Positions 17,343-27,500 are shown, counted from the stretch's first letter. The stretch is 63,761 nt of DNA from Bacillus salacetis (GCF_003581585.1 NZ_QXIR01000027.1:1-63761); one strand, 5' to 3'. The notes: generated from the sequence alone by a model not told the origin. Made by a program: numbers and translations.

Positions 17343-19439
17343 ATGCTTTGTCAAAAATGCCAAGAAAACACCGCAAAAGTAAACTTGCATGTTAATGTGA
17401 ATGGTCACAAAAAATCTTTATTTCTCTGCCATGGATGTTATACACGTGAAAAAGACATGATTCATTCTTCAAATAATAACCCTTTTCAGAATTTCTTTGG
17501 GGGCAGCACCGGGGAAAGCCAGCAGCCATACCATAAATCTGCACACGAAGGAAGCAAGGAAAAGTCGTTCCTTGATCAGTACGGCCGGAACTTAACGCAT
17601 CTTGCAAAAGCGGACCTTATTGATCCGGTTATCGGACGGGATTCAGAATTAGACAGAATGATTGAGGTTCTAAACAGGCGAAATAAAAATAACCCGGTAT
17701 TAATCGGGGAGCCCGGGGTAGGGAAGACAGCGATTGCAGAAGGGTTGGCCATCAAGATAGCCAATCGCCAGGTTCCATCCAAATTGCTGAATAAAGAAGT
17801 CTATCTTCTGGATGTGGCCTCTTTAGTGGCAAACACAGGTATCCGGGGTCAATTCGAGGAACGAATAAAGGCGCTGATCGAGGAACTTCAGAGCCGTAAG
17901 AACATCCTGCTGTTCATTGATGAAATTCACCTGATTGTCGGCGCAGGTTCAGCGGAAGGCAGCATGGATGCAGGAAATATTTTAAAGCCAGCCCTTGCCA
18001 GAGGAGAACTGCAGCTCATCGGTGCGACGACTCTGAAAGAATACAGACAAATTGAAAAAGATGCTGCTTTGGAAAGACGTTTACAGCCAATCCAGGTCAA
18101 AGAGCCATCAGAAGAGGCTGCTATCGAGATATTGAAAGGGCTGCAAAATAAATATGAAGATTATCATGAGGTGAAATTCAGCGACGAAGCGATCGAAAGC
18201 TGTGTCATCCTTTCAAAACGATACATCCAGGACCGCTTCCTGCCGGATAAAGCAATCGACCTTCTTGACGAAGCCGGCTCTTACGAAAATCTTAAAAGCG
18301 GACAGCAAAATGAAGATGAATTCCGCAGCAGACTCTCTCAAATTGCAGCCGAGAAAGAGAAGGCATTAACTGAAGAAAATTATGAGCTTGCAGCAAAACT
18401 GAGGGATGAAGAAGTTCAACTGGAAAAACTGGTGGAAAGCCATGGACGCCGGGAATACCCTGTTGTGAAACCTGAGCTTATCCAGAAATTGATCGAAAAG
18501 AAAACCGGTATTCCTGTCGGGAAACTCCAAGAAGGCGAACAGCAGAAAATGAAGGATCTCCAGACCATGCTCAACAACCAGGTTATCGGCCAGGAAGAAG
18601 CTGTTCGGACAGTTTCGAAAGCCATCAGGCGAAGCCGGGCCGGACTGAAAGATAAGAATCGTCCAATTGGGTCATTCTTGTTCATCGGGCCGACAGGTGT
18701 AGGTAAAACAGAACTTTCCAAAACTCTTGCTCAGGAGTTGTTTGGAACTGCTGAAGCCATGATAAGGCTTGATATGAGTGAATACATGGAAAAACACAGC
18801 ATTTCAAAACTTATCGGTTCACCTCCGGGCTATGTTGGACATGAAGAAGCCGGGCAGCTTTCAGAAAAGGTACGGAGAAATCCCTACAGCATCATACTTC
18901 TGGATGAGATTGAAAAAGCCCACCCTGATGTACAGCATATGTTCCTTCAAATCCTTGATGATGGCCGTCTGACTGACAGCCAGGGCAGAACAGTCAGCTT
19001 CAAAGACACCGTAATTATCATGACAAGCAATGCCGGCGTCGGATTCAAAGAGAAACATGTCGGCTTTACGAGCCATACAATGAAGGAAGCATCAATCCTG
19101 GATAACCTAAAAGATTATTTCAGACCTGAATTCCTTAATCGTTTTGACAACATCGTCGAGTTCAATTCATTAGGGACGACAGAACTAAAACAAATTATCG
19201 ATATCCTTCTGAACGAACTTTACAGCGTACTTGAAGAGCAGAATATTAATTTGACCGTAACAGAAGAAGTTAAGGATAAGCTTGTGGAAGATGGTTACCA
19301 TCCTGATTTCGGAGCACGTCCGCTGCGCAGGATCATCCAGGAAAAACTCGAAGATTCCATTGCAGATTTTATCTTGGATCATCCAGAGAAGAAAGAAATG
19401 ACAGCTGCCATTGAAGAAAATGAAATTGTAATCAAGTAA
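17343..19439 (+). CDS. clpE: ATP-dependent Clp protease ATPase subunit ClpE
   Basis: 698 residues. The N-terminal zinc finger (CQKCQEN...FLCHGCY, residues 3-33) distinguishes ClpE from ClpC. Two AAA+ modules follow: Walker [14 protein letters not shown] with [14 protein letters not shown], then a UVR-like coiled coil (about 335-370), then [13 protein letters not shown] with [12 protein letters not shown] ClpP-docking VGF-type loop is present ([13 protein letters not shown]). It unfolds damaged proteins for ClpP. CtsR boxes precede it. Confidence 0.96.
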   Translation: MLCQKCQENTAKVNLHVNVNGHKKSLFLCHGCYTREKDMIHSSNNNPFQNFFGGSTGESQQPYHKSAHEGSKEKSFLDQYGRNLTHLAKADLIDPVIGRDSELDRMIEVLNRRNKNNPVLIGEPGVGKTAIAEGLAIKIANRQVPSKLLNKEVYLLDVASLVANTGIRGQFEERIKALIEELQSRKNILLFIDEIHLIVGAGSAEGSMDAGNILKPALARGELQLIGATTLKEYRQIEKDAALERRLQPIQVKEPSEEAAIEILKGLQNKYEDYHEVKFSDEAIESCVILSKRYIQDRFLPDKAIDLLDEAGSYENLKSGQQNEDEFRSRLSQIAAEKEKALTEENYELAAKLRDEEVQLEKLVESHGRREYPVVKPELIQKLIEKKTGIPVGKLQEGEQQKMKDLQTMLNNQVIGQEEAVRTVSKAIRRSRAGLKDKNRPIGSFLFIGPTGVGKTELSKTLAQELFGTAEAMIRLDMSEYMEKHSISKLIGSPPGYVGHEEAGQLSEKVRRNPYSIILLDEIEKAHPDVQHMFLQILDDGRLTDSQGRTVSFKDTVIIMTSNAGVGFKEKHVGFTSHTMKEASILDNLKDYFRPEFLNRFDNIVEFNSLGTTELKQIIDILLNELYSVLEEQNINLTVTEEVKDKLVEDGYHPDFGARPLRRIIQEKLEDSIADFILDHPEKKEMTAAIEENEIVIK

Positions 19440-19441
19440 CT

Positions 19442-19481
19442 AAAAGCCTTGCTCCTCATTAAAAGGGAGCAAGGCTTTTTG
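19442..19481 (+). terminator. Terminator of clpE
   Basis: A perfect 14-bp stem, AAAAGCCTTGCTCC with its complement, followed by T. Confidence 0.85.
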
Positions 19482-19594
19482 TGCGGGATGGAATTGAGGT
19501 TGATATAGATCCTTTCTTGAGATTCCCTGAGTCCCTCCAGCAAGAAAAAGTGATTTATGGAACCTGCATGAGACATCCTGATTTCTTTCACGCA

Positions 19595-19767
19595 GGCTGT
19601 TTTCGCATATAATGTTGCTTTCGGAAAAAATCCCAAGTGCCGGGTTTTCCCTTGTATTCAAAGGTTTTACTCTAAAAAAAGAACGAGCAGCTCTTTTCTA
19701 TCCTGCTCGCCAGGGTTTTTGAAACGATTTATCAGGATATTTAGCAACAAAGTTTACGAAAGGAGCC
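19595..19767 (+). mobile_element. MITE-like repeat (173 bp)
   Basis: Begins GGCTGTTTTCGCATATAATG and ends TTTACGAAAGGAGCC. The flanking octamers TTCACGCA (19587-19594) and TTCAAGCA (19768-19775) match at 7 of 8 bases, a slightly decayed target duplication. It lies downstream of the clpE terminator. The rest of the gap 19482-19884 shows no gene. Confidence 0.85.
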
Positions 19768-19884
19768 TTCAAGCAAGAAAAAAGGACCACCTGGAACATC
19801 CCCATCTGTTTCCACTTAGGAACCAATCGGTTTTTTGAGAATGGTTTAACTATAAAGTGTAAAAGAGAATACTCTCTCCCTACA

Positions 19885-20334
19885 TCAATAAGAAAGATCC
19901 TTGATTGACAGACCTACTCTTTTTAATAATTCAATCGCTGTGTCTTTTTCATCACTGTCCAATACGGACATCAGCTGATGGATTTGTTCTTCATGACGCG
20001 GAAAGAGCTCACCGATGAATGCCTTCCCCTCGTCTGTGATTTGAGCATATGTCACACGACGGTCAGTTGGGCACGCAACCCTCCTGATCAAGCCTTTTTT
20101 CTCCAGCTTGTCCACCACATAGGTGATGCTTCCGCTTGCTAATAATATTTTCCCGCCAATCTGCTGCAGCGGCTGATCCCCTTTATGGTAAAGGAGTTCG
20201 AGGACAGCAAATTCCGTCATATTCAATCCGTTATTTTGTATGAAGACCTGTACGTCTTCGTTGATTGCTTTATAGGCTCTAGAAAGCACAATAAATAATT
20301 TCAATGATTGTTCTATGTCTCTTCTATCTTCCAT
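19885..20334 (-). CDS. mhqR: MarR-family repressor, MhqR-like
   Basis: 149 residues with a winged helix-turn-helix (about 45-110: EFAVLELLYHKGDQPLQQIGG then SGSITYVVDKLEKKGLIRR, wing CPTDRRVTYAQIT). B. subtilis MhqR (YkvE) represses quinone/azo-compound detoxification genes and lies next to kinD and near clpE. None of its known targets is seen here. 31 bases downstream of the nucleotidase gene, so possibly co-transcribed. Confidence 0.78.
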   Translation of the reverse strand: MEDRRDIEQSLKLFIVLSRAYKAINEDVQVFIQNNGLNMTEFAVLELLYHKGDQPLQQIGGKILLASGSITYVVDKLEKKGLIRRVACPTDRRVTYAQITDEGKAFIGELFPRHEEQIHQLMSVLDSDEKDTAIELLKRVGLSIKDLSY

Positions 20335-20365
20335 GTTTAATCATTTCCTTTTAATATAATTATCT

Positions 20366-21940
20366 CTATTTTACAACTTTCCAGTTATGGTTAACAGCGG
20401 CTTTTACTGTTTTATGTTTCAAGAAGTAATTCGCAAGCAATTCCGTCATGTCAATCTGACTCGATTTTATGGCCGGCCGGTTTTTGAACATTGGGTATTC
20501 TCCACCGCCGCCGGCACGATAGTTGTTCATCACCACAATATATTTACCGTCCATATCAACCGATTCCCCTTTGTATTCCAGATTCATAATCCGGCTTCCG
20601 GGTTCATTGCTGATATTGATTGTATATTGAATGCCTTCCCACATATCGTAATTGTAATGCTGAGGCTTGGGTGTAGAAAAAGCCGGATTTACAATGATGC
20701 TCCCCTTATCATCCAACTGAAAATAAGAAGCTGAGCGCTCTAATGCCTGTTTCATATCATGCCCGCTGATCTCAATTGCTGTCAACGTATTAGGGTATAC
20801 ATAATTTGATACTATATCCCTCATTGTCACTGTATTGGGAAAACCTGAGGCTGTGAAACTGAACAAAGCAGTATTCGAAATGCTCACATCAAGTGCATCC
20901 ATCTGTACTTTATTGATGAATTCCACTAATGGGTGTTCCACCATCCTGGCTTTTAGAGGATCTGTAATCGTCATGTCACCCTCTATAAAACCGATCGGCT
21001 GATCCAGCCATTCCTGTGTTCGGGTTTCATAGGCATCTGCAAGCTGAAGGATTTGTTCATCTTCTTTTTCACCAGCTACAGAAAGAAGTTCAGCCTTCTT
21101 GCTGATGATTTCCCACCTGCCGTTGACCTCCTCTAGTGTAATATCCACCCGGCCGATATACTGCGCATTGAAACCCGGCTGGATGACCAATACTCCATTT
21201 ACCATGCCTGTCAGCTGGCGGTGCTGGTGACCTGTAAGCAGTACATCCACACCCTCGATTTCAGTACAAATGCTATAGCCTTGGTTTTCACCGGTATGAG
21301 GCTCTGTCGGTTCTCCAGTTTCAATGTCATTTTCAAACCCGCCATGATAGGAAACAATCATGATATCCGGATTTTCCTTTTCCCTGATGAACTTCACCCA
21401 ATGTTTGGCAGCTTCAAGAGCATTACTGAATTTCAGCCCTGAAATATAATCCGGATTTTCCCAATTCGGTACATAGTGGGTTGTCAAACCAAGTATGACA
21501 GCCTTTAACCCGTTCGTGAATTCTTTTACCACATACGGCTGTCCAAAGTAAGGCTTGCCAGTCTGTCTATCAAGGATATTTGCTGATAGCCAAGGAAACC
21601 CAGATTGATTTACAGCTTCCGTGATGACGCAATTTCCATAGTTGAACTCATGGTTGCCAATGACTGCCGCATCATACTGAAGGTGATTTAGCACCTTGAC
21701 CATTGGGTTTGTTTGATCAGCCATGTGTTTTACATAATGGTATGTCAGCGGTGTTCCCTGTATGAGATCACCATTATCCAGAGTGATGACATAGTCGTTT
21801 TCCTGCTGGATCCTTTTGATCAATGCTGCCGCTTTGGCCAAACCCAGGGGATGGAATTCATTGGTTCCATAATGTATCGGAAAGATGCTGCCATGAACAT
21901 CACTTGTTTCCACTATTGTCATTGAAATTTGTGACATCAT
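20366..21940 (-). CDS. Metallophosphatase / 5'-nucleotidase (UshA superfamily)
   Basis: 524 residues: an N-terminal calcineurin-like metallophosphoesterase domain with the metal ligands in ETSDVHGSIFP, DNGDLIQGT, IGNHEFNYG, SYHGGF and LTGHQHRQ, then a C-terminal 5'-nucleotidase domain (about 320-500). It may hydrolyse nucleotides or 2',3'-cyclic nucleotides. There is no signal peptide, unlike secreted UshA/YfkN, so it is probably cytoplasmic. GGAGG precedes the start. Confidence 0.87.
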   Translation of the reverse strand: MMSQISMTIVETSDVHGSIFPIHYGTNEFHPLGLAKAAALIKRIQQENDYVITLDNGDLIQGTPLTYHYVKHMADQTNPMVKVLNHLQYDAAVIGNHEFNYGNCVITEAVNQSGFPWLSANILDRQTGKPYFGQPYVVKEFTNGLKAVILGLTTHYVPNWENPDYISGLKFSNALEAAKHWVKFIREKENPDIMIVSYHGGFENDIETGEPTEPHTGENQGYSICTEIEGVDVLLTGHQHRQLTGMVNGVLVIQPGFNAQYIGRVDITLEEVNGRWEIISKKAELLSVAGEKEDEQILQLADAYETRTQEWLDQPIGFIEGDMTITDPLKARMVEHPLVEFINKVQMDALDVSISNTALFSFTASGFPNTVTMRDIVSNYVYPNTLTAIEISGHDMKQALERSASYFQLDDKGSIIVNPAFSTPKPQHYNYDMWEGIQYTINISNEPGSRIMNLEYKGESVDMDGKYIVVMNNYRAGGGGEYPMFKNRPAIKSSQIDMTELLANYFLKHKTVKAAVNHNWKVVK

Positions 21941-22088
21941 TTACCTCCGCTGTTCTCTCTTATTGATATTGTATCAAATTTCTCCAGGCGCTGTGTCACA
22001 TTCCTTAGAGCGCTATGTTATACATGAACCAAATGTGAACCTCCTCAGAGCAGACCCCGGGTCAATACAACAAAAAAAGTCCCCCCTA

Positions 22089-22289
22089 TCATTGCGGAGA
22101 ACTTTGCTGGACGCTTTTTATATGGTTTATTTCCTGATATTTAGTGATGAGTTTGTCCAGCTCCTGGCTGCTTTCCACCGTACGGCTGTCATTCAGTCCG
22201 AATCTTGCCCCTATCTCAATCATTTCTCTTTGTTTTTTAGCAATTCTATAAAGAATGACTTTTTGGTAGACTTTATCAAATGGGAACAT
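22089..22289 (-). CDS. Spo0E-like aspartyl-phosphate phosphatase
   Basis: About 66 residues from ATG 22289 (a TTG one codon upstream, 22292, fits the AAAGGTG site equally well). The core KKQREMIEIGARFGLNDSRT then VESSQELDKLITKYQ matches the Spo0E family: helix, Gly-Leu turn and the SQELD signature. Such proteins strip phosphate from Spo0A~P and delay sporulation. In B. subtilis spo0E lies between kinE-ogt and mhqR, as here. The tail NHIKSVQQSSPQ is non-conserved. Confidence 0.75.
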   Translation of the reverse strand: MFPFDKVYQKVILYRIAKKQREMIEIGARFGLNDSRTVESSQELDKLITKYQEINHIKSVQQSSPQ

Positions 22290-22460
22290 CAATGAAACTC
22301 GCACCTTTCTGTCTGTATATGGAATCTCAGTGTATTCGATAATTAATAGATACCTCTGAAGTATCGCAACATTAGGTATAAAAGTAAATAGAATCGCTAA
22401 AACAAGACAAAATTTCACAAAAAGTTCAGTATTGCTACCTCAGAACTGACGGGATACGAC

Positions 22461-22496
22461 AAAATCCCCGGTCTCTTTATTGACAGGGGATTTTTG
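22461..22496 (-). terminator. Terminator of the ArsR-type gene
   Basis: AAAATCCCC pairs with GGGGATTTT around a 16-base loop; T-rich on the minus strand. Confidence 0.55.
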
Positions 22497-22501
22497 CAGG
22501 G

Positions 22502-23086
22502 TTACTCAATTCTTGCCCACATTTCCTTGGGATTCATTTCGTAGATTCCATTCTCTCTGTACATATAGTGATTAATGATGAACTCCCTTCTGATGGTGGC
22601 GTAATCTTCATGGAATTTCTTTATATAATCATTGATTTCCTTTTCCTCGTATTTCACCCCGGGTCTTAGACCTTGGATAATATGTTCAAAGATGAAAAGC
22701 TTCTTCTTTCGTTGTGCAGGAATTTGAGCTAACTTTCCTTCAGCAGTAAAAAAGTTGTTTAATACCTTTTGTCTTTCCTTCTGGATTTTTTCCATTGCTT
22801 CTTTGTCCCCCTTGTTTTCTTCTGCCATCCTTTGCAGTACCTCTCCATGATGTTTCATCACTTTCTTATTCAGATGATAATATAATGAGTTTTTTTCCCT
22901 GCGCGAAAACACAAGATTAATATCCTTAAGTTTTGTTAAATGATGGGAAATGGTCGGTGCGGTTAGTCCCAATTTACCTGCAATGGCAAGTCCATGTAAT
23001 GGCCCTTCCTTAAGGAGCATGATGATTTTCAATCTGGTTGGATCTCCGATCGTCTTATAAAAGGAGACCAGTTTATCGAGTTGCAT
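22502..23086 (-). CDS. ArsR-family regulator with a C-terminal DUF2087 domain
   Basis: 194 residues. The N-terminal winged helix (about 1-85) contains IGDPTRLKIIMLL and LTAPTISHHLTKLKDINLV. The C-terminal part (about 110-185), QRKKKLFIFEHIIQGLRPG then YEEKEINDYIKKFHEDYATI and RREFIINH, matches the DUF2087 pattern. No ArsR CxC metal site is visible, so the ligand is unknown. It stands alone behind a palindromic operator and probably represses itself. Confidence 0.8.
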   Translation of the reverse strand: MQLDKLVSFYKTIGDPTRLKIIMLLKEGPLHGLAIAGKLGLTAPTISHHLTKLKDINLVFSRREKNSLYYHLNKKVMKHHGEVLQRMAEENKGDKEAMEKIQKERQKVLNNFFTAEGKLAQIPAQRKKKLFIFEHIIQGLRPGVKYEEKEINDYIKKFHEDYATIRREFIINHYMYRENGIYEMNPKEMWARIE

Positions 23087-23106
23087 ATCGTTCCTCCCTA
23101 AAACCC

Positions 23107-23159
23107 CTATTTAGATGTTCATCTAATTTAATTATTATCTAAATAGATTGCATTGTCAA
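23107..23159 (-). promoter_or_regulatory. Promoter and operator of the ArsR-type gene
   Basis: Minus strand TTGACA (23154-23159), 17-bp spacer, AATAAT (23131-23136). Two nested dyads lie over it: TTAGATG-TT-CATCTAA (23111-23126, perfect) and CTATTTAGAT...ATCTAAATAG (23107-23116 with 23137-23146). Repressor binding would block the polymerase. Confidence 0.7.
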
Positions 23160-23172
23160 ATCATTCAGGCAC

Positions 23173-23251
23173 AAAAAAGCCCCAAGGTAATTTGAGGCTT
23201 TCAGCTTGTTGACAAGGTCCAATATACGGACCATGTCTACAAGCTTTTTTT
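23173..23251. terminator. Two terminator-like hairpins without an obvious gene
   Basis: AGCTTGT(23203)...GGTCC pairs with GGACC...ACAAGCT (to 23245) and runs into T7 on the plus strand. Just left, AAAAAAGCC with AGGCTTT can terminate on the minus strand. No ORF lies between them and ogt. A short transcript ending here is possible. The gap 23087-23512 otherwise holds only the operator above and a repeat remnant. Confidence 0.45.
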
Positions 23252-23287
23252 GCATAGTTAAGTTAAATATTTACAAATTAGGATGAT

Positions 23288-23350
23288 TGGAACGAAAAGT
23301 TGATTTCCGCTACAGGCGCTCGACTCCGCGGGGCGGGTCTCCCGACAACG
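23288..23350. repeat. Remnant of a Bacillaceae palindromic repeat
   Basis: GAACGAAAAGTTGATTTCCG then CTACAGGCGCTCGACTCCGC and GGGGCGGGTCTCCCG is GC-rich against its surroundings. It resembles the left half of a palindromic repeat common in Bacillaceae (GATTTCCGCT...GCGCTCG...CCGCGGGGCG). The right half is missing or scrambled. Family assignment is from memory. Confidence 0.45.
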
Positions 23351-23446
23351 GAAGACCGAATATCAACCCTGTTGTTTTGATAATTTATTGGACATGGCAA
23401 GGAACATGCCCAGTCTAATTATCCACAATTCCCACTAGAAATCAGC

Positions 23447-23482
23447 AAACCCCGCTCCACCCTTTTGGTTAGAGCGGGGTTT
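23447..23482. terminator. Terminator of ogt
   Basis: AAACCCCGCTC pairs perfectly with GAGCGGGGTTT around a 14-base loop. Confidence 0.7.
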
Positions 23483-23512
23483 GTCTACACAGTCTGGACT
23501 TTGATACATCTT

Positions 23513-23983
23513 CTATTGAACTGCTTTTTCTACCTTAAGCAGGATTTCTTTTTTATCCACCTGGCTGCCGGCATATCCTGTCAGCGATTGATTTTTCCCG
23601 ATCACCCTGTGACATGGGATGATAATGGGAAGGGAATTGGATTTGTTCGCTTGGCCAATTGCCCTTACCGCTTTAGGATTATTGATTTTTTCTGCAATTT
23701 GCTTGTAGCTGCAAGTACTTCCATAAGGAATGTCCTTCAGTGCTTCCCAAACTGATTCTTGAAATGGAGTGCCTTTGGTTTTTATGGGCAGGTCGAACTT
23801 CTCCCTGTTTCCCCTGAAGTATTCTTCCATTTGTGCTGCCGCTTTTTGAAGCAGTGTATTTTCACTGGTTGATTCTGGTGCAGTTACAAACTCGACTTTT
23901 GTCAGGAAGCCTTCTTCAGCTGTGATTTTCAGATTACCGACAGGACTGGTAACCACCATGCTTTCTGTTTTCAATGTTTTCAT
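23513..23983 (-). CDS. ogt: Methylated-DNA-protein-cysteine methyltransferase
   Basis: 156 residues from ATG 23983. The protein repairs O6-methylguanine by moving the methyl group to the cysteine in IIPCHRVIG. The recognition helix KAVRAIGQANKSN and the C-terminal TGYAGS...K-x-x-LL block are present. Its ATG overlaps the kinE stop (ATGA), so it is translated with kinE. ogt next to kinE is also found in B. subtilis. Confidence 0.93.
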   Translation of the reverse strand: MKTLKTESMVVTSPVGNLKITAEEGFLTKVEFVTAPESTSENTLLQKAAAQMEEYFRGNREKFDLPIKTKGTPFQESVWEALKDIPYGSTCSYKQIAEKINNPKAVRAIGQANKSNSLPIIIPCHRVIGKNQSLTGYAGSQVDKKEILLKVEKAVQ

Positions 23984-26145
23984 CCTTTCGCACACGGAAA
24001 GTCAATATGGAACGTGGTGCCTTTGCCCAGTTCACTCTCTACCTCTACCAGGCCTGCATGTTCTTCAACAATTTTGAAAGTGACCATTAAGCCAAGGCCG
24101 GTTCCTCTTTCCTTTGTTGTATAAAATGGTTCTCCCAGTTTCTTGATTTTTTCTTTTGGAATTCCCATTCCTTCATCCCTAATTGATATTCGCAGGATAC
24201 CTTCATCTTTTTCTGAAATGGCAATCGAAATCATGCCCCCCTTCGGCATCACCTCAATGGCATTTTTCACAATATTGATAAAAACCTGCTTCAATTGGTT
24301 CGGTTCAGCATAAACAGCTGGTATCCCGCTGCCATACTCTTCTTGGAATTGTACATTATGCATGACTGCTTGTGCTTTCAAAAGTTCCAGTGTATCCTTC
24401 ATGATCCTGACAAGATCTGTTTCCTGATATTGAACTGCCTGCGGCTTGGCAAGGATCAGAAACTCAGTGATGATGGATTCAATCCTTTGCAATTCTGACT
24501 GTATAACCTGAAAATACATTTCATGTTCAGTTTCCATACTGTTCTCCAATAGCTGGATGAATCCCTTCAAAGCAGTCATAGGGTTCCTTATTTCATGGGC
24601 TATGCCTGCTGCAAGCTCTCCGACTACCGATAAGGTGTCCGATTTCCTAAGCTGGTCTTGAAGTTCCACTTCTTCTGTAATATCCCTGATGACGGTCAGA
24701 TTCATATTCGATAAAAGATTGTATTTAGATGACAGCTCCAAATGCTGCTGGCGGTCGGAGTCCGTTTTAATCAGCTTTACAAAGCTTGCCTGGCCCTCTT
24801 CCTTCAACTTAGCCTGATATCTCAGGTATTCCTCATCTTCATTTTCTTTAATCATAAAGATATCCTTTATGTCACTGCCGATCAACTTATCTTTATTGGT
24901 AGACAGAATTTCAAGGGCGACTGGATTGGCATCGACCACCTGTCCGGAATGATTGGTAAGGACCATTCCATCGAGAGTCCCTTCAAAAACCTTCCGGAAG
25001 CGTTCTTCACTTTCCCTAAGGCTCTTTTCCATTTGATGCCTTTCACTGACATTTCGAAAGATCGTCATATTATAACCATCCACTGAATGCAGCTTCGAAG
25101 TGAACTCCAGATGCTTCAATTGATTATTGGGCATAAGGAATAGTACCTCATCCCGGACAGCCCCTTTGGATTTGAGTTCATGTGTCACAGATTCAAACTT
25201 AGACATTTCCAGTGGATATACAAAGTCTTCAATCTTTTTAGTCAGAATTTCAGACAGTGAGCACTCAAAAATCTTCAAAGCCGATCGGTTAGCGCGAAGC
25301 ACCCTCCCGTCATGATCCCATAGTACTATGGCATCGATTGCTTCTTCAAAAAGATCTTTGAACAACTCTTCACTGCGTTTCAACTGGATTTCCATCTGCC
25401 TTTTTTCCGTAATATCCCTGAGGATGGCCATATGTAGTTCATGATTTACATATGGGGTTGTCGTGTATTCGACCACTGATATCCCTTCAGAATGGGTAAT
25501 GGGCATTTCTCCTCTCGCTTGTATTCCTGAATCGAGGAGCTCTTTGATTTTCATCACCTTGAAATGAAAGTTTTCAGGTACGAAGGAGGCGACTTTCCGG
25601 TTCAGGACATCCCTTTTGTTCAGGTTCACCTGCTTGCAGAATGCCTGATTGGCCTCTTGGATGGTCCCATCTTTGTCAAATAAGAGAATCCCCTCAGCAG
25701 CCTGCTGAAATATGTTATTAAGCATATGGAGGTTCATATGATCATTTCTCAGTTTCTCTCGTTCACTCGTAATATCTCGCAGAAAAAAGAAAGCATATTC
25801 ACAATCAGTTGATTTAGTGATCTTCAGGTCTATATGCTTTATTTTTCCCGAGACAGTTGTCAGCAGTGTTTCATCCTCGATTTCCCCTCCTTCAACTGCA
25901 ACTTTCTCATATTGAGAAAATATAGGGGCGGGAACAGCTTGGAAGAATTGGACAAAAGACTGATGAAGCAAGGACTCTTCTTCTATTTCAAGCAAATCCA
26001 ATGCAGCTGAATTGGCTTCAACGATAGAGAAATCTTTTCTCACTATCAAAATCGGGGCGGGGGAAGCTGTCAAAATCACCCTGTAATCCTTGGGATCCAA
26101 TGGGCTTAAATCCTTATCACGCTTGTACGTTTGATTATTGGCCAT
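23980..26145 (-). CDS. kinE: PAS-domain sporulation histidine kinase, KinE-like
   Basis: 721 residues without transmembrane helices. Four PAS domains (about 25-130, 140-250, 260-370, 380-490) precede HisKA with the phosphorylated histidine in AAGIAHEIRNPMTALKGF (near 510). The HATPase has N box VKNAIEVMPKGG, DEGMGIPKEKIKKLGEPFYT and GTGLGLMVTFKIVEEH. Length and neighbours (ogt, an acyltransferase) match B. subtilis KinE, a phosphorelay kinase feeding Spo0F/Spo0A. No response regulator is adjacent. Confidence 0.85.
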   Translation of the reverse strand: MANNQTYKRDKDLSPLDPKDYRVILTASPAPILIVRKDFSIVEANSAALDLLEIEEESLLHQSFVQFFQAVPAPIFSQYEKVAVEGGEIEDETLLTTVSGKIKHIDLKITKSTDCEYAFFFLRDITSEREKLRNDHMNLHMLNNIFQQAAEGILLFDKDGTIQEANQAFCKQVNLNKRDVLNRKVASFVPENFHFKVMKIKELLDSGIQARGEMPITHSEGISVVEYTTTPYVNHELHMAILRDITEKRQMEIQLKRSEELFKDLFEEAIDAIVLWDHDGRVLRANRSALKIFECSLSEILTKKIEDFVYPLEMSKFESVTHELKSKGAVRDEVLFLMPNNQLKHLEFTSKLHSVDGYNMTIFRNVSERHQMEKSLRESEERFRKVFEGTLDGMVLTNHSGQVVDANPVALEILSTNKDKLIGSDIKDIFMIKENEDEEYLRYQAKLKEEGQASFVKLIKTDSDRQQHLELSSKYNLLSNMNLTVIRDITEEVELQDQLRKSDTLSVVGELAAGIAHEIRNPMTALKGFIQLLENSMETEHEMYFQVIQSELQRIESIITEFLILAKPQAVQYQETDLVRIMKDTLELLKAQAVMHNVQFQEEYGSGIPAVYAEPNQLKQVFINIVKNAIEVMPKGGMISIAISEKDEGILRISIRDEGMGIPKEKIKKLGEPFYTTKERGTGLGLMVTFKIVEEHAGLVEVESELGKGTTFHIDFPCAKG

Positions 26146-26414
26146 TCCACTTTCCTCCTATTACCTTGCATCTCTGCCTTTTATCCTATGTTATCTTTCT
26201 TCTGTTTCAGAAAGTTTACAGCTTAATTTCGGTTTATATCGATTCAGTTATTTATAGTTTAAGAATGGGTTGAAAGGGTACTTTCTAGATATATTTTTGA
26301 TACGTTATTAGGGGAGAGCACGCTGCTCCACCCAATAAAGAGCAGGGTATCAGGATATACTTTCACAAGAAAAAAGCAATCTATTTTTCAATAACACTCA
26401 AAGTTGGTGACTTC

Positions 26415-27467
26415 ATGAAGAAAACTAGAAATTATTACTTCGATAATGCGAAAGTCATTTTGATCTTCCTTGTCGTATTCGGACATTTTCTCCGTTCATT
26501 CATTGAAAACGATGAATTTGTCCTTGCCCTGTACAAAACGCTGTATACCTTCCACATGCCCGCGTTTATCATTGTTTCAGGGTTTTTCGCCAAAGGATTC
26601 TTTAAAAAAGGGTATATACCGAAATTATTTAAAAAGCTGATACTGCCCTATCTATTATTTCAAATCATCTATACGGTCTATTATTTCTTTCTGTACAACA
26701 GGAACAGTTTGACTATCGATATATATGATCCCCAATGGTCGATGTGGTTTCTATTAAGTTTATTCTGCTGGAATATACTGCTGTATTTGTTCGTCCGCAA
26801 ATGGAAGCTGCAGCAAAATAAGGCGTTGTTAATAGCTTTTGCCCTCGGGATAGCCATTGGGTTTGTCGACAATGTTTCCAATTATCTAAGTCTGTCCAGG
26901 ACATTCGTATTTTTCCCGCTGTTCCTTCTTGGCTATTTTCTTAAAAAGGAACATTTCACACTCATGAGGACAAACCGGGCCCGTATTGCCGCAGCACTGA
27001 TTCCTGCAGCTGTATTTGCATTCATGTTCCTGGTGCCGGAGTTTTCAGACAAGTGGCTGTTGCATTCGAAATCCTATGAGCAGCTTGGCGGAAAAGAATT
27101 CTTCAGCGCGATTGAAAGAAGCGGTGTCTATTTGATGAATGTCGCAATGTCCTTCAGCTTTTTCGCATTTGTACCGAAAAGCAGGCATTTCTTTACAAAG
27201 TGGGGAGCCAGCACGCTTTATGTGTATCTGATACATGGATTTATCATAAAGTTCTTCCGGGAAACTTCCTATCCGGATATCCTGCCTCCCGTCCAGTCGA
27301 TCATTTTACTTGTGGCTGCTTCCTTTATCCTGACTGTACTATTGTCCAGCAGGGCATTCACTTCTTTGACACAGCCCTTGATCGAGCTGAAGACAAGTAA
27401 ATTCGTTAAACTTTTGAAAGACTTAAAGAACTACAAGAAGCGACATACTGAATATATGAAGTATTGA
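26415..27467 (+). CDS. Acyltransferase-3 family membrane protein (YkrP-like)
   Basis: 350 residues with about ten transmembrane helices. The N-terminus MKKTRNYYFDNAKVILIFLV then VFGHFLRSF carries the conserved D-x-x-K and the catalytic-site histidine of acyltransferase-3 proteins. FHMPAFIIVSGFF is the second family motif. Such proteins O-acetylate envelope polysaccharides. B. subtilis ykrP neighbours kinE in the same divergent arrangement. Single gene with its own terminator. Confidence 0.82.
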   Translation: MKKTRNYYFDNAKVILIFLVVFGHFLRSFIENDEFVLALYKTLYTFHMPAFIIVSGFFAKGFFKKGYIPKLFKKLILPYLLFQIIYTVYYFFLYNRNSLTIDIYDPQWSMWFLLSLFCWNILLYLFVRKWKLQQNKALLIAFALGIAIGFVDNVSNYLSLSRTFVFFPLFLLGYFLKKEHFTLMRTNRARIAAALIPAAVFAFMFLVPEFSDKWLLHSKSYEQLGGKEFFSAIERSGVYLMNVAMSFSFFAFVPKSRHFFTKWGASTLYVYLIHGFIIKFFRETSYPDILPPVQSIILLVAASFILTVLLSSRAFTSLTQPLIELKTSKFVKLLKDLKNYKKRHTEYMKY

Positions 27468-27500
27468 TACTGATCGGCCATATGCTGCCGTCAAAAAACC

